A stretch of 13,843 bases of DNA from Monoraphidium neglectum. Taxonomy: Eukaryota; Chlorophyta; Chlorophyceae; Sphaeropleales; Selenastraceae. Below are positions 1 to 9,586 of the stretch, piece by piece. Both the position numbers and the translations under genes were made by a program. Under the pieces are notes generated by a model. The model was not told where the DNA came from. It ran no database searches and worked only from the letters and a program-made list of their open reading frames with translations. The stretch spans positions 1 through 13,843 of the forward strand of contig NW_014012668.1 of assembly GCF_000611645.1 (NCBI RefSeq), written 5' to 3'. The first letter of the stretch is position 1; each line of letters opens with the position of its first letter.

Positions 1-76
1 CACGTGCACTTGCGGCGCTTTGCGGGGTGACGGTGGTGGTCCACGCACAAGCTCACACATGCGCAGGCAGCACGGA

Positions 77-101
77 CACACACACACGGACACACACACG
101 C

Positions 102-133
<32 letters not shown>
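77..133. repeat. CA/TG microsatellite, interrupted
   Basis: A run of CA dinucleotides with a few CG interruptions. It lies within the last visible intron of the FEA1-like gene, where the transcript strand reads TG. Confidence 0.95.
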
Positions 134-141
<8 letters not shown>

Positions 142-189
142 ATGCACAGCTGAACCCCACACCCACCCACATGCTGACACGCAGGCATA

Positions 190-207
190 TGCACGCGTGC
201 GCACGCG

Positions 208-239
<32 letters not shown>
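190..239. repeat. Alternating CG/CA purine-pyrimidine tract
   Basis: Alternating GCGC and CACA dinucleotides, ending about ten bases downstream (in transcript terms) of the exon end at 249. Strict purine-pyrimidine alternation of this kind can adopt Z-DNA. Confidence 0.9.
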
Positions 240-248
240 GGGACGCAC

Positions 249-3017
249 CTGGACGTAGATCGCAGAGATCTGCTGGACAACAGTGTCGCGGGCGGCCTTC
301 AGGGCAGGCAGGTCCAGCGCCTTGGCGGCCTTCTGGGCCTTGATAAGGGCGTCGCGGATCTTGGCGGCGGCGTTGCTGCGATGACGTCACACCACACAAC
401 GCCAAGACAGGGGGAGGGGGGTGAGAGGTAAATAAAGGGTCTTTGAGGTGGGCTGCGCTCTGCACGAAAAGGGGGGCGGTGGCGGATGCACGCGGGGATC
501 TGCTGCGGGGGCGCGCCGCGGCGCGGCTGGGCCGCGCACCTGGTCTCGCAGTCCTTCTTGGTGCCAAACTGGGTGGCGCGCTTGAGCGACACGGTCCACC
601 TGGGGGCGGCACCAGCGAGCGGGTTCGTGGGCGAGGTGAGGGGCACCCAACAGCCACAACACAAACAGCGAGGCGGCGTCAGGCCAGCGGTGCGCCGTGG
701 CCAGTGGTGCGGGGTCGAGCGCCACGCCGCGCGGCATGCCGCGCAGCGGGACGCGGCTGTGCTGGCAGGGCGCGGCCGGTGCGCGTGGACGCCCCGGCGC
801 GCTCACAGGCCGCAGTCGGTGTCGGCGCCCACGAAGATGGCCCAGGCCTTGTCAACGCGGTAGACGGGGTCAACATCCAGGGAGGCGTTCGCCTTCTTGG
901 CCCTGCGCACAACGCGGCAGCCGAGGGAGGGGCGACGTCAGCAGGGGCGGAAGTGATTGTACACGTAGAGGCCGCCTGGTTTCCAGCGCACCCAAGGGTG
1001 CAGCCCCGCGGGTGGTGCAGTGGGCTTGTTTGCGAGCAGAAAGAGGTGTCCTGGGAATACTGCTCGTCCGAGTGAGGAGCGGCGGGAGCGGCCGCAAACG
1101 ACTGGTTGACGGCGCTGACATGCACGGACCCCCCGCAAACTCACTGGACCTCATTGATAGCCTGGTCCAGCTCGTGGAAGAGGTAAGAGACCTGAGGGGT
1201 GGCAAGGAGAGAGCACAATAAGCGCGGCAGGTGAGATACTCAGGCAGTGGGGGGTGGGGCGGCCGCGGCCCCCAGTGCAAGCCCCTTCGAGCAACCCTCG
1301 CGGCGCCCAGCGTCCCCATCGGCGGCGCAGGCGTGCAAGAGATAACAGTTGGCGTCGCCCCTGGCCCGCACCTGCAGGCTGCTCTCCAGGGTCTTGACGA
1401 TCAGCTGCACGCGGGCCTTGTCGCTGTCATAAGGGGGCACCTTGCCGAACGCGCGCACCAGGAGGTCATCCAGCCACACGGGGTTGTCTGGGTGGCGGAG
1501 AAGGTGTGGACGTGGGGAGGCGTATGAGACCAGCATGCACGGGGCGGGTGGGGCGGGGGCCCAGATGATGATGGTACCGGCAGCCGCTGACCGCGCGTGC
1601 TGCTTCGCAAGGCAGGCCGGGGCGGGGGCGTGGAAGGTGCGGGGCAGGTGGGCGTGCGCATAATGCGGGCAGCGCGCTCACTGAAGTGCTTCTGGTACTG
1701 GGTCCACAGGGGCTCGTTGGTCTTGACGTCAGTGGCTGCGGGGCGCGAGTGGGTCAAAAGGGGGCGACGCGCGGTGAGGCGCCTGCGAAGCGTCACCCCC
1801 GCGCGACCGCGCGTGTGCGGTCCAGGCCGCGCGGCGCGCCGGGGCGTGTGCAGCAGGGGCGGCAGCAGCGCGATCTTTGCGCCCCAAACCAGGCCGGCAC
1901 TCGTCTACGCACCCATGCGGCGCATGGCGATGAGGCCGCCGTCCTTGGAGGCCAGCTTCCCGTAGTAGCCATCCATGTAGATCCCCTGCGGCCGAGCGAC
2001 CACAGGCGCATGAGCCTCGGTCGTGCAGGGAGCCCGCCGTGCACGGGCCGCAGCCTAGCACCCAGGTGCGCCGCCAGCTTGCCGCAAGGCACGGCTGCCG
2101 AGCCGGTGAGCGCCCCAATTTGCTGAGCAAGGCGGGGCCCGATGTCCGGCCCTTGCGACATGCCAGCGACCCCGCTTTCGGCCGTTTCGTTTGCAGCGTC
2201 AGCGCGCGGCTCTCGCGACCCACCTTGGCAAATGTGTAGTCGGGCTGCTTGGTGTTGAGGACCTTCTTGATGAGGCAGATATCCCGGGAAATGTTCAGGT
2301 AGGCTGCGGGGCGCGGCGGGGACGGGGGCCAGTCGTGCGTCTTGCGCATGCGGAATTGTGGCGAGCATGCGTGCTTGTGTTTGGGGACAGTGTGTGTGTG
2401 TGTGTGTGTGTGTGTGCGCACGTGCACATGCGCGAGCGTGTGCGTACAGCACAAACCCAAAAGGCTGCTCCAGGCCAGTATTCGCTCGGATGTTCATGGG
2501 CAAGAGCCGCGGGGTTATCTGGCAACGCATGCGTCACCCTGGGCCTGACTTGCACAGTGGTGCACGCAGCCACCCTGCCAGCCACACGTGATACCACAGC
2601 GCCCGCGCCGCCGGGCGGTGGGCGCCCGTGCACGCAGCCGCCCGCGCCGCGGGCGCGCCGGCCCGTGCGCGCCCATGTGCGCAACAACGCGCAATGGGTG
2701 ATCTGACTCGATGCTCACGCGCTGTATCGGTGGCGAAGGTGTACCCCTTGTAGGTCTTGCCGGCCGTGGACGAAGCAGCAATGTCAGCCGAGGTGGCGCC
2801 AGCGACCAGCGCCAGCGCCGCCACGGCGAGGAGAAGTACTGATGGGGGTGCGGTGCGTGGGCGGCGGGGGGTGTCGTGAGGGGCTCTAGAGGTGGCAAGG
2901 CTGCCACCACGCGTACTCGACCGCGTGGGGTGTGTGGCACGTCGTCCCAAGCCTCGTCTGGGCTACGGAGGCCCACCACGCGGCCGGTGGCATAGCCTCA
3001 CCGCTGGAGGTCCGCAT
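249..3017 (-). CDS. FEA1: FEA1/HCR1-like secreted iron-assimilation protein, 3' end outside the window
   Basis: Ten exons are read on the minus strand: 3017-3002, 2838-2719, 2303-2224, 1985-1913, 1735-1682, 1487-1372, 1191-1145, 902-807, 599-540 and 375-249. All have GT donors, AG acceptors and matching phases, giving 263 residues before the frame leaves on the left. The first coding exon is only 16 nt (MRTSS) and splices to a hydrophobic stretch ending GATSA, a clear secretory signal peptide (residues 1-23). Later segments include NISRDICLIKKVL with an N-glycosylation sequon (about 49-61), YMDGYYGKLASKDGG (75-89), NNPVWLDDLL (115-124), LFHELDQAI, DKAWAIFVG (186-194), LKRATQFGT (206-214) and a terminal AIYVQ. 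This DI-IK-L / D-AWAxxxG / R-xxFGT / YVQ pattern is, from memory, that of the algal FEA1 and high-CO2-response HCR1 proteins, which are secreted to the periplasm and support iron assimilation. FEA1 is about 100 residues longer, so one or more exons should lie to the left. The exon chain is strong; the family call rests on recalled motifs, not an alignment. Confidence 0.72.
2390..2416. repeat. TG/CA microsatellite
   Basis: An uninterrupted TG run on the plus strand, inside intron 2 (2718-2304) of the minus-strand FEA1-like gene, so the transcript strand reads CA. It is followed by further alternating GCGCACGTGCAC sequence. Confidence 0.95.
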
Positions 3018-4506
3018 CTGGGTGACCTAGCCGAGAAGCACGCCAACGTGTTACAACTTGTTCGATGTGATAAAAGTCAACCGTGGGGTGTTCAGAAACG
3101 CCGCGGGATGAAGCCTAGAAACCAAATGAGCGGCAGCGGGTCACTCGAGTCCCACGACGGCCGCCCACGGCTGCCGCGAGCACTTAATATGCTGGAACGA
3201 AATTTTCTAGTGATGTAAATGTTTTGGCCTGCGGGGTACTGGAAGCGGCGGCACCGACTGAGTCAACTGCCGCTAGTGACGCGATCCAGCTTTCCCCCGG
3301 GGGGGAGGTGCGGTGAAAGCAGGGGTGTGGAGGCCAAAGGAGCTGGCTTCAGAGCCTAGTATGCCTACAGAGTGTCCCAAGTGGCCCCAGCTTGCGATCT
3401 GTACGAGGCAACCTTCATTGACCTTCCTGTGTGGCGTGCGCGATTTTCTGCTCTGCCACAGGCACGTGCTGCGTGCGTGAAGCCGCCAAGAGATTCATGT
3501 ATGGCGGCCTAACGACACGACGCGTGCCATTCAACGCGCCGCGGGGCGCGACGTTCCGCCGTTGCCGCCACACGCATGTGTCCCACTGCGGAATATGTCT
3601 CACACTGGATGCATAGGTTGACTAGCTGGTGGCACGCTCCTTTGTGATAGATTATTGTGAGTAACAGGTATGCGTGCAGCTGGCACTGCAGGATTTGGTG
3701 CAGGTGTGTCCTCCTCGCAAGGGCCAGTGGGCAAGCGTGCTGGGTTTCACACTCAGCAGCACTTGCAACAAGCAGATGGTGGGCACGTGATCAAGGCCGC
3801 GGATGGAGAGCGCAGCGAGTGCCACGAGCGGGTGTGCACATCCTTTGCAGCGCGGAGCAGGTTGTAGCGGACTTGCGCAAGCAGGCAACTGCAGGCCCAG
3901 GCATGAAATACTAGAGTTCAATTTTCAAGCACATAACAAGCGGCAAGCGCAATTGACCCTCTGAGAGGGGCCTCCTCCTCCTGCTGCTGACACGTCCACT
4001 ACGACCGTTTCTGCTGCTGTGACACTGATACAGCTATCAACCAGCCCAAAGGATGTGGCTCGACTGTCAGTCCACACCAATGGGTTGAAAACGCATTCCG
4101 CCCAGCCTCGCGTGCACAGCTGGTGAAGTCCACCAGTTGTGGATGCTGCCGCCACTTTTTTGGATACGCGCTGCTAGGTCACGTGTCCCGGGTGCAGCAG
4201 CTGCTGAAGGGTGGCCTCACGGCAAGAACAGAGGACTAGCCAGCAACATGCCAGACCATGCATCCCAGCTTTGATCCTCTCTGCTGACCCGGCGCACGTC
4301 AAGCGGGTATCTTCTAGCCGTTGCATGGCTTGGCACCTTGCATGCACCCTTATCATGAAGTCACATCGAGCGGCATGTGGCGTCTTACAGTCGCACTTCC
4401 AGTCACTGGGCGGCATGGTGTTGACCCTCCGAGCGACAATGTGGACCGCTTCGAGCGCAAGTCTCATGAGGCCGCCAGGAGGCGCCCGGTGTCATATCTG
4501 ATCGAC
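3018..4506. other. Divergent intergenic region between the FEA1-like and QTRT2 genes
   Basis: About 1.5 kb separating two head-to-head genes; it must hold both promoters unless QTRT2 starts further upstream. Several open frames of 60-90 codons occur, for example at 3431-3616, 3670-3867 and 3925-4155. None shows a recognisable motif, a signal peptide or clear coding bias, and none could be linked by splicing to a neighbour. Base composition is less GC-rich than the coding parts. No clear TATA box was found for either gene, and I did not assign iron- or CO2-response elements. Confidence 0.6.
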
Positions 4507-7098
4507 ATGAGTGAGCTCGAAACGATGCAGTTCTTCAGCGTCCAGGCGGAGAGCGCTTGCGCGAGGGCCGGCAGCTTGATCACGCGTCAGGGGGTCATTC
4601 GCACGCCCACGGCACTCCTTTACACGCGAAGAGGCGGCTGCATGTATCTTACTCCAGACATGATGGAAAAGCTGCGGCCACAGGCGCAGGGCATCCAGAT
4701 CAATGCCATGCAGTTGTGAGTAGGGAGGGGCCCGCCTGATAAAAGATAACATCTGATTTCAAGCCCATGCGATGAAGTTCAGCGCCAACGGCTTGCGTCT
4801 TGCGCGTTGCTCCTGTGCCGCTGATGCAGCCTGAAGCAGCCGAGCGCGGCACAGCTGACGAAGACCGGCGTGAGCCTCCACCACTTCATTGGAGCGCCGC
4901 GCTGGCCCATGCTTGCCACCAATCGGGACCCCACGCTACAAGAATATGGCACTGCGGGAAAGTCCGCCAACAATAATGGCTGCTACGCCATCATCCACAG
5001 TGGCGGGCAGATGGTGCGTAGCGATGATGCCAACTGCGCTTGCAGCAAACCTCAGTGGCTCAGCGCCATGCGCCCCTGCACATTGTATTTCGGCGTGCTC
5101 TTACCGCACTTTCATGCACCGGCGCTACTGCAGCCCGCGGTCGTGCAATGCAGGGTGCAACGCACGGTCCGCGCCGCACCCGTCGCTGACGGCCTGTGCG
5201 TCGCCCACCCAGGTCACCCCTTCGGATTACATGGATGTCATCGAGGCAGTGCAGCCTGAAATATTTGTGCCCATCGCGGATGAGGTGCGTGCGGGCCGCA
5301 GGTGGAAGAGATATCTGACAAGAGGTCCCTGTGGCGCAGTTAACCGCATGGGCTGTGCGGAACGACAGTCGTTGCCCGCCAACTCACACTCACTGTAGGA
5401 GTGCCTGCTGCACTGTGGCAACGCCTGCACTCCTTGGGCGATCAAACGGGCCCCGTGTGAGGCTTCGGCGCCGGCTTTCGCCGCAGGTGCCGGGTGACGC
5501 GAGCAGAAAGCGCACGGTGCAGTCAGTGGACCGGACCCTGCAGTGGCTGGACGCATGCCTGGCGCGGCTGAGCGGAGTCCGCCGGGAGCAGCAACACCAC
5601 GTGCGGCATCACCAAGAAGGCGCCGACGGGCAGCAGGGCGGCGACGCCGCCGAACAACAGCAGCGTTGGCGACGGGGGGACGCGGACGCGGCAGCGGAGC
5701 AAGACGAGCAGCCTGCAAAGCGGCAGCGGCTCGAGCAGGGCACCGACGGAGGCGGTGGTGATGGCAGCGGCGGCGGCGGTGGCGGCAGCGTTGGCGACAA
5801 AGGCGGTGTGGCGGCGCAAGCTATGCTCGAGCCGCCTCTGGTGCTGGCGCCGGTGATGGGCAGCAGGTTCCCTGAAGAGAGGGTGCGTTCCGCCAAGGCA
5901 GTGGCGTCCAAGCCTGTCGCAGGTGAGCTTACGTAGTTTGCACCATTTACAAACCGCCATAGCGGCAAAGCTGTTGCCGAGATGGACCGACACGGCCAGC
6001 CAGCCAGCAAATGCCTTGCGACCCCACGGCTTGGCCCAACGCGTCGCACACAACTTGTGTGCTTCTTGCTGCCAACAGGCTTCGCTCTCTGCGGCTTTGG
6101 CATGGGCGAGGACGCCGCCCTGCACCCCCAGCTCCTAAGCGCAGCAGTGGCAGAGCTGCCGGCAGACAAGCCGCGGCTTCTGCTTGGCATGGTGGGCCCC
6201 CAAGCATGCGCGTGTGCCGGCGCTTCTTGGACGGGACTGCATGTGGTCTCTGGCGTGGCGGCACGCAGCTTGCTTGGGGTGTGCTCTTTCCGTGCCTTGA
6301 GCCGCGCCGGCAGCGGCTGGCGGCCTGGTTTGAGCCTTGGTGGCTTCGTGATTGACTGCGTGATCCGCGCGCTGCTGTCAAACGTCACGCGAGCAGGCAA
6401 CGCCGGAGGAGGCGTTGGAGGGCGTCGTGCAGGGCGCTGACCTGTTCGACTGCGGCTACCCCACACACGCCACCCTCAACGGCTACGCGCTGAGCTTCCC
6501 GCAGCGCATGCCCGCCAGCAACGATGAGTCGGGTGAGGGGGCGGCGGCGGCAGCGGCGGCGGCAGAAGGGGCGGCGGCGGCAGGGGCGCAGGCCGGCGCG
6601 GATGACTCGAAAGTTAACCTGTGGTCTCTGGAGTACAGGTGAGGCGGCCCAACTGCAGCAAGCACGTTGTCAAACCGCCGGCTGGTGCACAGCTGTTGCG
6701 AGGCAAAGTGGGGAGCCGCCTTGCGCCAGTCTTGACAGTGCAGAAGTTCCCCTTACTGGGGGAGGCATGCTGGAGGCTGCTGCATGCATGCATGACATGC
6801 TGCACGGTCTCATGCCCCATGCTGCTGCTGCACACGCTCCCCCAGCACCGACAAGGCGCCGCTCGTGGAGGGCTGCACTTGCTTTGCCTGCCGCAATCAC
6901 ACCCGTGCCTACGTGCACCACCTGCTGCACACGCACGAGATGCTGGCTTCTGTTCTGCTGGAGATCCACAACACGCACTGGTGGCTGGGTTTCTTTGAGA
7001 GCATGCGCGAGGCAGTGGTGGCGGGGCAGCTTGGGGAGTACGCAGCCTGGTTCAAGGAGCGGCGGCGGGCGGCGCGCGAGCTGCAGGATCCGTTGTGA
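4507..7098 (+). CDS. QTRT2: Queuine tRNA-ribosyltransferase accessory subunit 2 (QTRT2, QTRTD1)
   Basis: Seven exons: 4507-4715, 4830-5013, 5213-5284, 5487-5922, 6079-6191, 6397-6638 and 6846-7098 (TGA), all GT-AG and in phase, giving 502 residues. QTRT2 pairs with catalytic QTRT1 to exchange guanine-34 for queuine in GUN-anticodon tRNAs. The match runs through the protein: ARAGSLITRQG near the N-terminus, a VTPSDYMDVIEAVQP block (about 132-146), VQSVDRTLQWLD, EERVRSAKAVASKPVAGG (285-302), ELPADKPRLLLGM ending at 338, ATPEEALEGVVQGADLFD (339-356) and the zinc site CTCFACRNHTRAYVHHLL. C429, C431, C434 and H460 fit CxCx2Cx25H exactly. Low-complexity inserts occur at about 190-268 (Gln- then Gly-rich) and in exon 6 (Ala-rich), making it longer than the roughly 415-residue human protein. 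The ATG at 4507 fits family N-termini; in-frame ATGs at 4342, 4375 and 4525 are alternatives. Exon 2 could begin at 4845 instead of 4830. The paralogous QTRT1 is less likely because the segments match the accessory subunit. Confidence 0.94.
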
Positions 7099-7403
7099 TG
7101 GGTCTGCTTTGGGGTGTTGTGTTGCGCAGTAGCTCCATCAGGGCCCCTGGATGTGCCAGCGGTCCAGGAGGTCAACGGTGTGCTGTGCGCGCTGCGAGTG
7201 CCTCCAAGGGGCCCATGCCCACATGCAGTTGCAGCCCTCACTGTGGCCTTGTTTGATGCGATGCAACTGTGTTACACTGGTCACAGATACAAAACGCCAT
7301 CCATTGCAGTTTGCAAGTGTGGTTGGTCAGCAAGTCGCTAGATCGGCCGGTTTGGTGGCTGCCTGAATAGCCGGTTATGTGACTAGAGTTCAGGCCGTGT
7401 GGC
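7099..7403 (+). other. Short tandem intergenic spacer, QTRT2 to EAF-like
   Basis: About 305 bp holding the QTRT2 3' untranslated region and the EAF-like 5' region. I saw neither the TGTAA poly(A) signal typical of many green algae nor a TATA box. An in-frame TGA at 7380-7382 precedes the EAF-like ATG. Confidence 0.6.
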
Positions 7404-8444
7404 ATGGACGGGGAGTTCCCCTTGGTCGTGGGGGCCTCCCTCACAGGAGACGATGGGCCCATCCTGGTGTCCCTGAGCCGCAACTTTGTGCCCCAGTCGG
7501 TGCAGCGAGCGAATACGGGACACTTGTACACAATGGACGCGGATGATGCAGAAGCACAGACGGTGCGCGACGCTGAAATGGCGCCATCGCCGCCGCTTGT
7601 GTTGCTGTTGCTGTTGGTGCCGTGATGCGCCTGCCACACCAGCGACGGTGCTGATGCTTTCAACCACAGATAGGTCGTACCATCTCCAGCACTATGATAG
7701 TGACAGTGAGCTTGCCAGCCTCCCTTGCACGGAGCGGACTGCATGACGACCCATGCCCAACGTTTCCAACCGTCACCACGCGGCGCCCTGCCTCTTGTCA
7801 ACCTGTGCATAGTTTTACCTGCTGCCACACCTTCCAGCTGGCGAGAACGACCCCGTCTATTTCCAGGGGCAGCTGGAAGAGGCAAACCCCACTGGCGCCA
7901 CCGGGAATGGCGCCACTGGCAACGCTGATGTCGAATGCGTAGCCATTTTCGATCAGGCGTCTGGCCAGTGGACGTTGGAGACTGTGACATACAAGATCGC
8001 CACAAGGTGGGAGGTTGTGTACGTTGGCTGCTTGGCGGCTGGCAGGGCACTTGTGCTTGTGAGATTGCTAGCGCGACGGTTCAAAGGCGCCCGGTGCCTT
8101 CGTGATTGGGGCAGCAAGCGCTGCTGGCCAACAGCGCCACCCGCTGAGACCCTACTTTACTGCTTCCATTGACTTGCCAGGCTCCAGCGAGGCGTCGCAC
8201 CAGGTGCAAGTTTGCTCACTGACATCGGAGCGCAGCCACAGACGCACGATGCTGCAGCATCAGCAGCAGTTGCAGAGGCGGCGGCAGCGGCGGGGCTGGC
8301 GGGGCAGCAACCCACGCAGCCACTTCCCTCTTGCGCGTTTGGAGACGAGCTGAATGCGGCCCTGTTTGGGGACGAGGAGGAGCAGGAGGAGGGACCCGGG
8401 CAGGAGGAGGAGGAGCAGCCCCCAGCACAACAGCAGGGACAACC

Positions 8445-8478
<34 letters not shown>

Positions 8479-8853
8479 GAAGAGGACGATCAACAGCAGC
8501 AGGAACAGCAGCAGGAACAGCAGCTGCCGCGGACGTCGCAGCCGCCGCCGCAGCAGCAGCCGCAGCAGCCAGCCCCGCAACCACAGCAGCATCATTATCA
8601 CGGTAGCAGCACATATCAGCAGCCGGCGCTAGAACTACCGGAGGAAGATCACGTGGACGACGCAGTGTGGGACGACGTGCTGCCGCCGCTGCCGGCCGCT
8701 GCAGCCGCGTCAGTCCCTGCGCCTGCGCCTGTGGCTGCAGCGGCATCTGTCGCACGGCAGCGGGGGATGGTGGTCGTGGAGGATGATGGTGACGGGGACA
8801 TGCACCACTGCAGCGATGACGACAGCGACGGGGTTGGCATGGAGGTTGTGTAG
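7404..8853 (+). CDS. ELL-associated factor (EAF)-like RNA polymerase II elongation protein
   Basis: Four exons: 7404-7562, 7670-7705, 7813-8006 and 8181-8853 (TAG), in phase, for 353 residues. The ATG has good context (GGCATGG), and an in-frame TGA lies just upstream. The N-terminal 130 residues follow the EAF domain: FPLVVGASL, then LSRNFVPQSV (like YDFKPASI in animal EAFs), a strand reading MIVTFYLLPHLPAGENDPVYFQG (split by the exon 2/3 junction) resembling VTITLPHIPG...VFKG, and ECVAIFDQASGQWTLE resembling CVLIINHDTGEYVLE. EAF proteins bind ELL in elongation complexes in the nucleus. The remainder is low complexity, as in family members: Ala-rich, then an acidic Glu/Gln stretch with ten pure CAG codons (8446-8475), a conserved-looking LELPEEDHVDDAVWDDVLPP patch, and an Asp-rich C-terminus. 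The 36-nt exon 2 and the acceptor at 7812 (CATAG) are the least certain parts; the stronger-looking acceptor at CTTCCAG is out of phase. Family assignment is from recalled motifs. Confidence 0.7.
8446..8475 (+). repeat. (CAG)10 coding for polyglutamine in the EAF-like gene
   Basis: Ten consecutive CAG codons within the last exon, flanked by further CAG-rich imperfect repeats (about 8410-8590) that alternate Gln and Glu codons. Confidence 0.95.
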
Positions 8854-9586
8854 GCAGCCAGGCGTCTTGGCATAGGCAGGTTTCTGGGCGCTGTGCGTTT
8901 TGAGATGATTGGGTGTTTGTGGTGATATCCGCCCTCTGCGGAGGCCCAGCGTGCAATGAAAGAGCATGTACAAGACAAACTGCGCAGGTTTCTTGTTTGT
9001 GAGTATTTTTGGAGTCAACAGCTGCATTTGCAGTCCATCAAAGATGTGGCTGGTCCTGTACAATGCTCGAGGTGCGTGTGAGCAGGCGGGGAGTGGCACG
9101 TAGAGTTGCACTGGCAGCAACACAGTGGGTCCAGTGCATGACGGAGGTGAGCGAGTTTGTTGCTTCATCATGGCCATGGTCATGTGGTTTGGGGCAAGGT
9201 TACCCCATCTGCTTGGCACCCTGCTACTAGCCAGCTGTGTTGGGCGGCGGCCAGCCCCTCGTCACAAGTGAACTTGTGCTCATCTTTGCTGGCATGATTA
9301 GCGATCATCTATAGCCAGACTGGTAAGGACCCACATGTACCATATAAATCCTCTCGCCAGGGCGGCAGCGACGATATCATAAGTTCGCCACAACGTTTAG
9401 AGGTGCTGTGCTCGCTGACGACACCACATCAGGCGGCCACGACCCCAGCGTCCATCCAACCACTCCCGACACAAACTTGCTTGTTCGCCACAGCAATGAT
9501 TGCATACGTTATCATTTCGTCCCAAGTAATACATCAACACATCACTGTTCAGACACTGCTAGCAGATCAAAAAGTTCCGCTCGGCA
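8854..9586 (+). other. Intergenic region, EAF-like to MBD4-like genes
   Basis: About 730 bp. It holds the EAF-like 3' end, with no clear TGTAA signal though TGTAC occurs twice, and the MBD4-like promoter and leader. No coding region was supported on either strand. The sequence is AT-richer than its surroundings. Confidence 0.6.
9343..9349 (+). promoter_or_regulatory. Candidate TATA box of the MBD4-like gene
   Basis: TATAAAT lies about 240 bp before the ATG at 9587, in an AT-richer stretch. If used, transcription would start near 9375 and give a leader of roughly 210 nt. No experimental start is available. Confidence 0.45.

Larger units (their letters stand above)
1..248 (-). other. Intron 10 of the FEA1-like gene (incomplete)
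   Basis: On the minus strand the exon ending at 249 is followed by a good GTGCGT donor at 248. The rest of the window on this side shows no convincing CAG acceptor followed by coding sequence, so the next exon is probably left of position 1. The segment is dominated by CA dinucleotides. Confidence 0.55.

Noticed and set aside
53..280. Val/Cys/Ala-rich and His/Thr-rich open frames over the CA repeats
   Set aside because: Open frames are produced by translating CA/TG dinucleotide repeats; the segment is intronic.
3002..3218. Possible iron-response elements upstream of the FEA1-like gene
   Set aside because: I could not find a convincing copy of the elements I recall for Chlamydomonas FEA1 or FOX1, so none is annotated.
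3652..3921. Small open frames (minus 89 codons; plus 65 codons at 3670-3867) in the divergent region
   Set aside because: No motif, no convincing start context and no splice link to a neighbour.
5609..6466. 285-codon minus-strand open frame opposite QTRT2
   Set aside because: It crosses exons and introns of a well-supported plus-strand gene and has only low-complexity Pro/Ser/Arg content.
8216..8956. Long minus-strand open frame opposite the EAF-like gene
   Set aside because: It is the antisense of GC-rich CAG/GAG repeats, giving Ala- and Pro-rich translation without motifs.
8854..9300. TGTAA-type poly(A) signals downstream of the plus-strand genes
   Set aside because: Only TGTAC variants are present after the EAF-like gene; this is not enough to annotate a 3' end.
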